Origin: Rhodospirillales bacterium
Lineage (GTDB): Bacteria > Pseudomonadota > Alphaproteobacteria > Rhodospirillales > WMHbin7
Length of the DNA: 64,000 nucleotides
Direction of reading: 5' to 3'
Assembly: GCA_016214125.1 (NCBI GenBank)
Contig: JACRPC010000012.1
Location: 62,001-126,000 of the forward strand
The stretch's first letter is position 1. Each line of letters opens with the position of its first letter. Below the pieces are notes generated by a model. The model saw nothing but the letters and a program-made list of their open reading frames with translations. It was not told the DNA's origin and made no database searches. Made by a program: the position numbers and the translations under genes. Shown in pieces: positions 35,430 through 42,952 of this stretch.

Positions 35430-35707
35430 CGACGCACGACCCGCGCATGCTGGGCCAAGGCCTTCTTGAGGCGGGCGGCCGGCTTCGGGGGATTGAGAAG
35501 CAACGCCTGAAAACGCCGCCATTCGGGGCCGGAAAGCTCGATGACCTCGTGGGCGCGCACCACCGATTCCGCCCGCTTCAGCGCGCTTTCGACCACGAAA
35601 TCGGTCACCGTCTTATCGGTGAAGGCGGCGGCCCGCTCGAGCGTGCTTTTCGATTGAGAGCTGACGCGCAGATTGATCCGTTCCGGGCGCTGGGCGGTTC
35701 TGGGCAT
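35426..35707 (-). CDS. DUF1778 antitoxin
   Basis: A 93-aa protein with an N-terminal ribbon-helix-helix (RPERINLRVSSQSKSTLERA, then DKTVTDFVVESAL) and a C-terminal toxin-binding tail (SGPEWRRFQALLLNPPKP). The start at ATG 35707 has GGAGG 7 nt upstream. It neutralises the GNAT toxin encoded downstream and should repress the operon. Confidence 0.92.
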   Translation of the reverse strand: MPRTAQRPERINLRVSSQSKSTLERAAAFTDKTVTDFVVESALKRAESVVRAHEVIELSGPEWRRFQALLLNPPKPAARLKKALAQHARVVRR

Positions 35708-35732
35708 GGCGGGCCTCCAATTCCAAGCCGGA

Positions 35733-35762
35733 AGTGTACGCCTTGAAGACGTACGCTTCAAG
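35733..35762 (-). promoter_or_regulatory. Promoter and operator of the DUF1778/GNAT pair
   Basis: On the minus strand TTGAAG (35761-35756), a 17-bp spacer and TACACT (35738-35733). The inverted repeat CTTGAAG-N7-CTTCAAG (35742-35762) spans the -35 and spacer, and GTACGC occurs twice (35736, 35751). RHH antitoxins bind such short repeats. Confidence 0.65.
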
Positions 35763-35769
35763 CGCCCCC

Positions 35770-36513
35770 CTACCCCACCTTGCCAAGCGCGGGGATGGTT
35801 TCCAAAAGCCAGTTCGACATGGCGTTCATCTTGCCCAACACGATCAACAGGCCGGTGGCAACCAGAAGCCCGCCCATGGCGATCTCGACCTTGCGGACAT
35901 GGCGGCGGAAGCGGGCGAGAAATTTGAGGAAGGGCTGGGCGGCTAGGGCGGCGCCCAAAAAGGGCAGGCCCAGCCCGGCGGCGTAGGCGGCCAGCAGCGC
36001 CACGCCCTCACCGACGCTTTCCTTGCCCGCCGCCACCAGCAAGATCGCCGCCAACACCGGGCCCACGCAGGGCGTCCAACCGAAGGCGAAGGCAAAGCCG
36101 ATCAGGAAGGCGCCCGCCAGCCCGGCCGGCCGCCTTTCCAGATGCAGCCGCTTTTCGAAATCGAGGAAGCCCAGCCGGAACAGGCCCATGTAATGCAGGC
36201 CCAAGAGGATGATGATGGCGCCGGCCAGGGGCGCCAGCCAAGTCATGTGGGCGAAGAGCAGCCGGTTGACCGCCGAGGCCCCCGCCCCCATGGCGATGAA
36301 GACAGAGGCAAAGCCGAGCACGAAGGCCAGCGCCGCCAGCACCAGGCGGCGCCCCGCCCCCTTGGCGATCCCTTCCTCGCCCGACAATTGGGCGAAGCTC
36401 ATGCCGCCCAGGAAGCACAGATAGGCCGGCACCAAGGGCAGGATGCAGGGCGAGGCGAAGGAGAGGAACCCCGCCAGCACCGCGCCCGGATAGGAGATGT
36501 CGAAAGGGTCCAT
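35770..36513 (-). CDS. ccdA: CcdA/SoxV-type thiol electron transporter
   Basis: A 247-aa six-helix membrane protein of the CcdA family. The two redox Cys residues are in SPCILPLVPAYL (about residue 22) and GWTPCVGPVLAAI (about residue 146). It carries reducing power from cytoplasmic thioredoxin to periplasmic thioredoxins. Position at the end of the sox operon suggests it is the SoxV that serves the SoxW-like and SoxS-like proteins here; cytochrome c maturation is also possible. Confidence 0.93.
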   Translation of the reverse strand: MDPFDISYPGAVLAGFLSFASPCILPLVPAYLCFLGGMSFAQLSGEEGIAKGAGRRLVLAALAFVLGFASVFIAMGAGASAVNRLLFAHMTWLAPLAGAIIILLGLHYMGLFRLGFLDFEKRLHLERRPAGLAGAFLIGFAFAFGWTPCVGPVLAAILLVAAGKESVGEGVALLAAYAAGLGLPFLGAALAAQPFLKFLARFRRHVRKVEIAMGGLLVATGLLIVLGKMNAMSNWLLETIPALGKVG

Positions 36514-36522
36514 GGCCCCGCG

Positions 36523-38208
36523 TCAGGCGCCGACGATGGTGACGGAGCGGTTTTCCTCGAGCCGCACGGTCTTTTGCCGCTCGACATGGCGCGCCACCAG
36601 ATCGTAGATCGGCGGCCCCTCGACCGCTTGGTTGACCGAGGCCCAGCCGGCCACCACATAGCGCTTGTCGGCCTCGATCGCCCGGCCGCTTTTGATCAGC
36701 CGAAGGTCGGACAGGCGCTGGCCGGCCGGCTTGGTGATGTCGATGGTGTAGGCCAGCCCGCCCGATCGCACCATGTCGCCGCCCTGCTGGTAATAGGGAT
36801 CGGGATGGAAGAGGTTGTCGGCGACGTCTTCCAGAATCTCCTTGAGTTGGGCGCCGGTCATGTCGTTGCGATAAACGGCGGGATAGGTGATGGCGGTCTG
36901 GTTGTAGATGTCTTCCATGGTGATGTTGGCGCCGGCCAGGGCCGAGCCGCCCCAGCGGAAACCGGGCGACAGCGCGATCTCGGCGTCGCGTTCGGCCAGG
37001 ATCGCCTGACAGATGAGATCGTCGAAGGTGCCGGCGAAATTGCCGCGCCGGTAGAGCAGCGTCTCGGTCTTGCCCACCACCTTGTCGAGCGCCGCCTGGT
37101 GGGGGGCGCGGATCTCGGCCACCAGCTTGGCCATCTCGGGATCGGGCGGCACCGCGTCGGCGAAGATGGGGATCAGGCGGTAGCGGAAATCGACCACCCG
37201 CTTGCCCTCGACCTTGAGATCGAGCCGGGAGAGGAACTTGCCGTGCGAGCCCGAGGCGATCAGCAGGGTGTTTTCCTCCTTGATCGCTTCCGGCACCGCG
37301 TCGTGGGTATGGCCGGTCAGGATGACGTCGATGCCCTTGACGCGCCTCGCCATCTTGCGATCGACGTCGAAACCGTTGTGGCTGGCGACGACAATGAGAT
37401 CGGCGCCGTCGGCCCTGGCCTTGTCGACCCGCTTTTGCAAGACGTCGTCGCGGATGCCGAAGCTCCATTCGGGAATCATCCAGCGCGGATTGGCGATCGG
37501 CGTGTAGGGAAAGGCCTGGCCGATGAGCGCGATCTTGAGCCCGCCGCGCTCGAAGACGGCGGTGTGGTCGAACACCTCCTCTTCCCACTGGGTGTCCTTG
37601 ACGTTGCCGCACAGGAACGGGAATTTGAGCTGGCCGATGAGTTCCTTGACGCGCGGGGCGCCATAGGTGAATTCCCAATGGGCGGTCATCGCCTCGACGC
37701 CCAGCGCGTTCATGGCGCGCACCATGTCGGCGCCCTGGGTTTTCAAGGAGGTGTAGGAGCCCTGCCAGGTGTCGCCGCAATCGATCAGGAGCGTGCGACC
37801 CGGCCGCTCGGCGCGGATGGCCTTGATCAAGGTCGCCATCCGGTCCAAGCCCCCCATCTTGCCGTATTGGCGGGCCAATTGGGCGAAGCCTTCCGAGGAA
37901 AAGGCGTAGGCTTCGGGACTGCCATATTTGAGGCCGAAGCGCTTGAGGAAGAGGCCGCCGGTCAGGTGCGGCACCAGCCCTTGCGATTCGCCCACCCCGA
38001 TGTTGATCGAGGGCTCGCGGAAATAGAGCGGCATCAGTTGGGCGTGGATGTCGGTGAAATGGAGCAGCGTCACCTGACCCAGCGGCTCGAAGCGGGTGAG
38101 GTCGCCCAGCGACAATTTCTGCGCCGCCGCCTTGGCGGGCAAGAGCGCCGGGCCGACCAGGGCGGCCGCCGCCGCCGCCGCTTGCAGGAAATCGCGCCTT
38201 GAGATCAT
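36523..38208 (-). CDS. soxB: SoxB thiosulfohydrolase
   Basis: A 561-aa dimanganese enzyme that hydrolyses sulfate from the SoxY-bound thiosulfonate. It has a Tat signal (SRRDFLQAAAAA) and the metallophosphatase-type motifs FTDIHAQ, DCGDTWQGS, CGNVKD, ASHNGFD and TGHTHD, then a 5-nucleotidase C-terminal domain. Length matches SoxB. It lies 7 nt after soxA in the sox operon. Confidence 0.97.
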   Translation of the reverse strand: MISRRDFLQAAAAAAALVGPALLPAKAAAQKLSLGDLTRFEPLGQVTLLHFTDIHAQLMPLYFREPSINIGVGESQGLVPHLTGGLFLKRFGLKYGSPEAYAFSSEGFAQLARQYGKMGGLDRMATLIKAIRAERPGRTLLIDCGDTWQGSYTSLKTQGADMVRAMNALGVEAMTAHWEFTYGAPRVKELIGQLKFPFLCGNVKDTQWEEEVFDHTAVFERGGLKIALIGQAFPYTPIANPRWMIPEWSFGIRDDVLQKRVDKARADGADLIVVASHNGFDVDRKMARRVKGIDVILTGHTHDAVPEAIKEENTLLIASGSHGKFLSRLDLKVEGKRVVDFRYRLIPIFADAVPPDPEMAKLVAEIRAPHQAALDKVVGKTETLLYRRGNFAGTFDDLICQAILAERDAEIALSPGFRWGGSALAGANITMEDIYNQTAITYPAVYRNDMTGAQLKEILEDVADNLFHPDPYYQQGGDMVRSGGLAYTIDITKPAGQRLSDLRLIKSGRAIEADKRYVVAGWASVNQAVEGPPIYDLVARHVERQKTVRLEENRSVTIVGA

Positions 38209-38215
38209 GCCCGGG

Positions 38216-39037
38216 CTATTTCCGCACCGACGGCGTTTCCACCGGCAGGCCGTTGCCGCGCCAGGCGACGTAGAGTTCGAGATTGACGTATTCGTCGGAG
38301 CCCATCGGGAAGGGCTCGGCGCGGATTTCCTCGTTGCAGCCGGCCATCCGCCGGTGCAGCGAGCCGAATTTCTGCCATTTCAGCCGGTAGGTTGGAAAGC
38401 CGTTCGACTGGCCCTGCGAGAGCAGTTCGGCACGGATGTAATTGCCCTCGTTGTCGACATGGCAATGCTTGCAGGCCAGATCGTTCAAGCCCCGGCGCTC
38501 GTAATAAAAGGCCTTGCCCTTCTCGAAGAAGGGCGCCGCCGGTCCGTCGATCGCCACATTGACCGGCAAGTCGCGCGACTGCATCTTGACGTAGCCGGTC
38601 ATCGCCAGCAGCTCGGTCGATTCGTATTTCCACTCCGGGGCCTTCATCTGCTCGGTGCGGCAGATGTTGATGCGCTGCTCGAGATTGACCAGCTTGCCCT
38701 TGGGCGCAAAGTATTTGGGATAGGTGGCGCCGACGCCCTTCATCGATTTTTCGGCCTCACCGTGGCAGGAGGCGCAGGACTTGCCGGCCGTCCCCTCGGC
38801 CTTGCTCCATATCTCCTTGCCGCGATCGACCCAGAAGAAGGAGGGGTTGTTGAAATCGTCGTCCTGGATGGCGCGGGTCTCCGGCTCGGCGTAAGTGTAG
38901 CCGGTGCGCAGCTTGCCCACCACGTATTTGGCCATCTTGGGATCGGTCGGATGGCCCGAGGCCGGTTGCTCGTCGGTGCAGGCGGCGAGCCATGCCGCCG
39001 CCCCGATCAGTGTTGCCGTCAATACCGCCCGTTTCAT
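38216..39037 (-). CDS. soxA: SoxA, dihaem cytochrome subunit of SoxAX
   Basis: A 273-aa protein with two CXXCH sites (CASCH 88-92, CKHCH 189-193) and the active-site Cys234 in RRMAGCNEEIRAEP, which becomes a persulfide ligand. SoxAX couples thiosulfate to the Cys of SoxY. The signal peptide ends in WLAAC at residues 16-20, which reads as a lipobox, so this SoxA may be a lipoprotein; SoxA is usually described as soluble. It is a dihaem form although one-haem SoxA types are also common. Confidence 0.95.
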   Translation of the reverse strand: MKRAVLTATLIGAAAWLAACTDEQPASGHPTDPKMAKYVVGKLRTGYTYAEPETRAIQDDDFNNPSFFWVDRGKEIWSKAEGTAGKSCASCHGEAEKSMKGVGATYPKYFAPKGKLVNLEQRINICRTEQMKAPEWKYESTELLAMTGYVKMQSRDLPVNVAIDGPAAPFFEKGKAFYYERRGLNDLACKHCHVDNEGNYIRAELLSQGQSNGFPTYRLKWQKFGSLHRRMAGCNEEIRAEPFPMGSDEYVNLELYVAWRGNGLPVETPSVRK

Positions 39038-39094
39038 TGTGCCTCCCCGATGTTGGCTGGTTGGGCTGGTCGGCGGAGAAAAAAGTGGCGCCTG

Positions 39095-39418
39095 TCAGCT
39101 CACCTTGATCTCGGCCTCGGCCTTGGTCACTTCGCCCTTGTCGTCGGTCCAGAAGAATTCGATCTTGCCGCTTTCGGTCGCGGTGATGAAAAAGGACAGA
39201 TAGGGATTGGCAGAGATCGCCGGATGCCAATCCGAGGCGAACACTTCGGCGCCGTTATATTTGCAGACGAACTTGTTGATGATCTGGCGCGGGATCGCCT
39301 TGCCGGCGGCGTCCTTGCGCTGGCCCGATTCCATCTCGTGCTGGACCTGGGTCTTGATCTCGATGACCTCGCCCTTCTTGGCGGTGGCGGGAACCCGCAC
39401 CTTCGCGCTGGCGGCCAT
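39095..39418 (-). CDS. soxZ: SoxZ
   Basis: A 107-aa immunoglobulin-fold partner of SoxY with family features VRVPATAKKGEVIEIKTQVQ, HEMESGQRKDAAGK, IPRQIINKF, and the closing FFWTDDKGEVTKAEAEIKVS. It has no signal peptide and is normally exported with SoxY. It follows soxY by 36 nt. Confidence 0.96.
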   Translation of the reverse strand: MAASAKVRVPATAKKGEVIEIKTQVQHEMESGQRKDAAGKAIPRQIINKFVCKYNGAEVFASDWHPAISANPYLSFFITATESGKIEFFWTDDKGEVTKAEAEIKVS

Positions 39419-39454
39419 GGTTGTCTCCTTCTCGCGTTCCGTTGCCGATCGCCC

Positions 39455-39931
39455 TCAGCCGCCGCAGCCGCCGATGGTGACCTTGATTTCCTGCTTGGCC
39501 ATGAAGACCTGGCCATCGCTCATCACCGCGATGGCGCGGATGTCCTGGGTCTGGGCCAGGCGCATGCGCATCGAGATTTCCGCCTTGCCCGAGCGCGGCG
39601 TCAGAGTGAACGAGGCGACGCCGGGCGACGGATTGCCGTCGGCAAACACATGGATCGCCTTGACGTAGTCCTTTTCGGTCATCGGGCTGTCGACCACCAC
39701 CGAGAAGGGCACCGTGTTGCCGTTCTCGGCGATCTGCGGCAGCTTGAGCGTGATCTTGCCGTCCTTGATCGGCGCGTTGCCGACCAGCTTCTTGACGGCG
39801 GCTTCGCTGTCGGCGGCCGCCGCCCGAGCGGGCCTGGCGCCCAGCGCCGCAAGCCCGGCCAGCGCCAGCGCGCCGGCGCCGCCCACCTTGATCAGGGTGC
39901 GCCGATCCATATCGCGTGCCAAATCGGTCAT
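39455..39931 (-). CDS. soxY: SoxY, sulfur carrier
   Basis: A 158-aa carrier protein. It has a Tat signal (DRRTLIKVGGAGALAL) and the C-terminal swinging arm VTIGGCGG, whose Cys holds the sulfur intermediates. I start at ATG 39931, with AAGGAG 9 nt upstream; a TTG two codons earlier is too close to that site. It travels with SoxZ through the Tat pathway. Confidence 0.96.
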   Translation of the reverse strand: MTDLARDMDRRTLIKVGGAGALALAGLAALGARPARAAAADSEAAVKKLVGNAPIKDGKITLKLPQIAENGNTVPFSVVVDSPMTEKDYVKAIHVFADGNPSPGVASFTLTPRSGKAEISMRMRLAQTQDIRAIAVMSDGQVFMAKQEIKVTIGGCGG

Positions 39932-39950
39932 CGTCAAAGGCTCCTTCCCG

Positions 39951-40406
39951 TCATTTCAGCGTCTGCAGATAAGCGATGATGTCCTCGACCTCGTCGGCCG
40001 AAAGAATGGCCTTGCCCTGCCAGGACTTCATCACCCGATTGAGGCCGTCGATCTTGTAGTAGGACGGCATCATGGTGTCGGAGTTTATCACCTTGGGATT
40101 GACGATGCGCAGCCGCATCTCGGCTGCCGTCAGGCGCGCCCCCACCTCGTCCAGCTCGGGGCCGATTTTGCCGTGGAACATCTCCTCGGGAATCGGCGCT
40201 TGATGGCAGGACAAACAATTGCCCTTGGCCGGCGTGGCGAACAGCTTGCGCCCCTTCGCCGGATCGCCCGGCTTGCCGGTCAGCGATTGCGGGATGCCAT
40301 CCTTGACGATGGTGTAGGCGACCAAATTCTGCTGCGCCTGGGCGGCCGTCGATCCGACGAGCCCCATGAAGACGGCGAGAATCAGGATGCGGGTCTTGCG
40401 CGACAT
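39951..40406 (-). CDS. soxX: SoxX, monohaem cytochrome subunit of SoxAX
   Basis: A 151-aa c-type cytochrome with a signal peptide (cleaved after AQA, about residue 24), haem site CLSCH at 64-68 and a Met ligand in SDTMMPSYY. It accepts electrons from SoxA. Start at ATG 40406 follows GGGGAGG; the longer frame to 40496 is unlikely. It leads the XYZAB block after soxT. Confidence 0.95.
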   Translation of the reverse strand: MSRKTRILILAVFMGLVGSTAAQAQQNLVAYTIVKDGIPQSLTGKPGDPAKGRKLFATPAKGNCLSCHQAPIPEEMFHGKIGPELDEVGARLTAAEMRLRIVNPKVINSDTMMPSYYKIDGLNRVMKSWQGKAILSADEVEDIIAYLQTLK

Positions 40407-40427
40407 ATTCACACCTCCCCGTAAACG

Positions 40428-40442
40428 CGGCGGTTTCCGCCG
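40428..40442 (-). other. Hairpin between soxT and soxX
   Basis: CGGCGG-AAA-CCGCCG on the minus strand is a compact perfect stem-loop without a following T run, 20 bp before the soxX ATG. It may set differential expression of soxT and the soxXYZAB part by RNA processing or partial termination. Confidence 0.5.
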
Positions 40443-40520
40443 TTCTATCGCATGCGAACAAGCCCACATGCTCTCGGTATCGAGGAACCGTAACAACCTG
40501 CCGGGTCGTGTGCAAGCGAG

Positions 40521-41624
40521 TCATGCGCGCGACAGCAGGGCCTTGAGGCCCCCGGTGACGCTGCCCTCTTCCAACGCCTTCAAGCCCCAAAGGCCGCCCA
40601 CGACGATCGAAACCAGCGCGATCAACGAACCCAAGGCCAGGGTGGAGAGGCCGGTGATGCCCTGGCCGAAGGTGCAGCCCATGGCGAGCACGCCGCCCAC
40701 CCCCATTAGGGTGGCGCCCACCAGATGGCGAAGCAGATCGTTGGCGTCGGTGAAGGATTCGAGATGGAAGCTGCCCTTGGCCTTGGCGGCCAGGAAGGCG
40801 CCCACGATCACGCCGCCCACGGCGGCGATGCCGAAATTGATCGAGGCCCCGGTGAAGGTCATCAGATATTGCAGGCTCTCGGCGGTGGGGGCGACGAAGG
40901 TGAAGGAGGCCACCGCCACCGGCTCGAAATCGTCGAACCCCAGGATGCCGGTGATCGCCCAGCCGGCCGGAATCAACAGCCCGATCAGCAACCCGCCCGC
41001 CAGATCGGCCGGCGAGCCGCGAAAGGCCGCGTCCTTGAAGCACCAGATCAGCACGCCGCCGGCCAGGATCACGGTGAGCAGGGCGCGCGCCGTGCCGATC
41101 GCCATCCCGCTCGCCTTGGCGATCATCTCGGGCATGCCCTGGCTGGCCAGCCCCATCTTGGCGAGGTTCAGCGTGGTGGCGTTCTCGATCTCCACCCGGC
41201 CTAGCGCAAACAGGCCGCGCAGCGTCATGTAGGCGGTGACGCCCATCACCAGCACCACCACCAAGGATTTCAGATTGCCGCCGCCCAACCGGACCAGCGT
41301 TTTGTTGCCGCAGCCGCCGGCCATGGTCATGCCGTAGCCGAACATCAGCCCGCCCAGAATGGCGCCCGCCCAGCCGAGATTGGGGGTGAGATAGATCGCC
41401 TTTCCCAGATCGAGCGTACCGGTCCCCACCAGAAGCTGGGTGCCCAGCATCGCCACCGCGATCGCCAGGAACCAGGCGCGCAGGCGGCGGCTGTCATTCA
41501 TGAACACCCGATCGGACAACGCCCCCATGGTGCAGAAATTGGTGTGCTGGGCGATGGCGCCCAAGGCGATGCCGGCAGCAAAGGCGGCGCTGGCGACCTT
41601 GACGGTCACGGACAGATCGGCCAC
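40521..41624 (-). CDS. soxT: YeeE/YedE-family transporter, SoxT-like
   Basis: A 367-aa membrane protein with nine to ten helices. Conserved Cys sites of the YeeE thiosulfate channel family are visible: HTNFCTMGA, MTMAGGCGNKTLVR and LAMGCTFGQGITG. These proteins import thiosulfate or another sulfur species through Cys relays. It is the first gene of the sox operon, 115 bp before soxX, and divergent from tusA. Confidence 0.92.
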   Translation of the reverse strand: MADLSVTVKVASAAFAAGIALGAIAQHTNFCTMGALSDRVFMNDSRRLRAWFLAIAVAMLGTQLLVGTGTLDLGKAIYLTPNLGWAGAILGGLMFGYGMTMAGGCGNKTLVRLGGGNLKSLVVVLVMGVTAYMTLRGLFALGRVEIENATTLNLAKMGLASQGMPEMIAKASGMAIGTARALLTVILAGGVLIWCFKDAAFRGSPADLAGGLLIGLLIPAGWAITGILGFDDFEPVAVASFTFVAPTAESLQYLMTFTGASINFGIAAVGGVIVGAFLAAKAKGSFHLESFTDANDLLRHLVGATLMGVGGVLAMGCTFGQGITGLSTLALGSLIALVSIVVGGLWGLKALEEGSVTGGLKALLSRA

Positions 41625-41671
41625 TTCCCCGTTCCTCTTCCCTTAGGCCGTGGTTTTTTTCCACGGCGCCA

Positions 41672-41708
41672 TTGACATAATATATTCGACGCATCTAATT
41701 TATGTAAA
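41672..41708. promoter_or_regulatory. Overlapping divergent promoters of soxT and tusA
   Basis: Leftward: TTTACA (41708-41703), 18-bp spacer, TATATT (41684-41679). Rightward: TTGACA (41672-41677), 18-bp spacer, TAATTT (41696-41701). The two share the same 37 bp, and ACATAA/TTATGT (41675-41680, 41700-41705) form an inverted repeat, so one regulator could control both. No soxR gene is seen nearby. A hairpin with a T7 loop, GCCGTGG-T7-CCACGGC, lies at 41645-41665 between this and soxT. Confidence 0.6.
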
Positions 41709-41796
41709 TCTGAACCACGCGTCAAGACCGTGCGTAAAGCCTCTGATGGTGGGGCGGTTCCATGCTAGGATTTGAACATCAAGGGGAGTGTTGAAC

Positions 41797-42021
41797 ATGG
41801 CCACCGTGCTCGATGTAAAGGGTTTGAACTGCCCGCTGCCGATCCTGCGCGCCAAGAAGGCGATCAAGGACGTGCCGATGGGCGAAACCTTGCAGGTCCT
41901 GGCCACCGACCCCGGCTCGGTCAAGGATTTCGACGCCTTCTGCCGCCAGACCGGCAACACGCTAGTGGAAACCAAGGAAGAGGGCGGCGTTTACAGTTTC
42001 CTGATCAAACGCGCCTCGTAA
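41797..42021 (+). CDS. tusA: TusA-family sulfurtransferase
   Basis: A 74-aa protein with the CPxP signature at residues 12-15 (LDVKGLNCPLPILRAKKAI). TusA proteins carry persulfide sulfur in the cytoplasm. Start ATG 41797 follows AAGGGGAG; a GTG three codons earlier overlaps that site. Divergent from soxT, it would accept sulfur imported during thiosulfate use. The next gene starts 6 nt later. Confidence 0.93.
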   Translation: MATVLDVKGLNCPLPILRAKKAIKDVPMGETLQVLATDPGSVKDFDAFCRQTGNTLVETKEEGGVYSFLIKRAS

Positions 42022-42027
42022 TCCGGC

Positions 42028-42381
42028 ATGCGACGCCTGGCGATCATTCTGGCGCTTCTGCCCTGTCTGGCGGCCCAGGCCGCTTGGGCCGACGAGTTGG
42101 TGATGTTCGAGCGGTCGGGCTGTTCCTGGTGCGAACGCTGGCACCGCGAGGTGGGCCAAGCCTACCCCAACAGTTCGGAAAGCGCCCAGGCGCCGCTTCG
42201 GGTGGTGAGCCTTGATCGCGCCCGACCGGGCGATCTCAAGAATCTGGGGCCGATCCGCTTCACCCCAACCTTCGTCGTCATAGCCTGCGGCCAGGAGAAG
42301 GGCCGCATCACCGGCTATCCCGGCGCCATGCATTTCTGGGGGCTTCTGGACAGCCTGCTCGAGCGCCCCGCCGCCTGCTGA
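42028..42381 (+). CDS. soxS: Periplasmic thioredoxin-like protein, SoxS type
   Basis: A 117-aa protein with a signal peptide (about 21 residues) and a thioredoxin fold with CSWC (Cys32, Cys35) in MFERSGCSWCERWHREVG, followed by GPIRFTPTFVVI and GRITGYPG. It matches the SoxS type of Paracoccus-like sox systems, which reactivates SoxY by reduction. Gene name is by motif and context. Confidence 0.82.
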   Translation: MRRLAIILALLPCLAAQAAWADELVMFERSGCSWCERWHREVGQAYPNSSESAQAPLRVVSLDRARPGDLKNLGPIRFTPTFVVIACGQEKGRITGYPGAMHFWGLLDSLLERPAAC

Positions 42382-42402
42382 AAATTTAAGGAGGAGAAGA
42401 CG

Positions 42403-42903
42403 ATGAAAACCACGGTCTGTTCGCTGGCGCTGGCCGGCACCCTGCTCGTCGCCCTGCCGGCCACGGCCGAGGACGGCACCTTCGCGCTCAAGCTGATGAC
42501 CCCGGAAACCGCCTTGAAGGCCGCCCAGGCCGCCTTGAAAAGCTGCCGCGACCAAGGCTATCAGGTGGCGGTGGCGGTGGTCGATCGCATGGGGGTGGCG
42601 CAGGTGATGCTGCGCGACCGCTTCGCCGGCACCCACACGCCCAAGACCGCCATCGGCAAGGCCTTCACCGCGGTGAGCTTCCGCACCGACACCACCGAAC
42701 TGGTGGAAACCACCCAGCCCGGCAAGCCCTCGAACGGCATCCGCAATCTGCCCAACGTCGTGGTGGTGGGCGGCGGGCTGAAGATCGAGGCGGCGGGCTC
42801 GATCATCGGCGGCATCGGCGTTTCGGGCGCGCCGGGCGGCGACAAGGACGATGTCTGCGCCAAGGCCGGCATCGCCGCCATCAAGGACCTGATCGACTTT
42901 TAA
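42403..42903 (+). CDS. Secreted HbpS/GlcG-family protein
   Basis: A 166-aa protein with a signal peptide (cleaved after ATA, about residue 22) and the HbpS/GlcG/Cob(I)alamin-type fold: VAVAVVDRMGVAQVMLRD, TAIGKAFTAVSF, and the glycine-rich GSIIGGIGVSGAPGGDKDD. HbpS proteins bind haem or degrade it extracellularly. AAGGAGGAG lies 7 nt before the ATG. Its place behind the SoxS-like gene suggests association with sulfur or haem metabolism, but the ligand is unknown. Confidence 0.88.
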   Translation: MKTTVCSLALAGTLLVALPATAEDGTFALKLMTPETALKAAQAALKSCRDQGYQVAVAVVDRMGVAQVMLRDRFAGTHTPKTAIGKAFTAVSFRTDTTELVETTQPGKPSNGIRNLPNVVVVGGGLKIEAAGSIIGGIGVSGAPGGDKDDVCAKAGIAAIKDLIDF

Positions 42904-42952
42904 CGCGACCCGCTCTTTCAACCCCGTCCAGCCTTTGCTAGGCTGGATGGGT

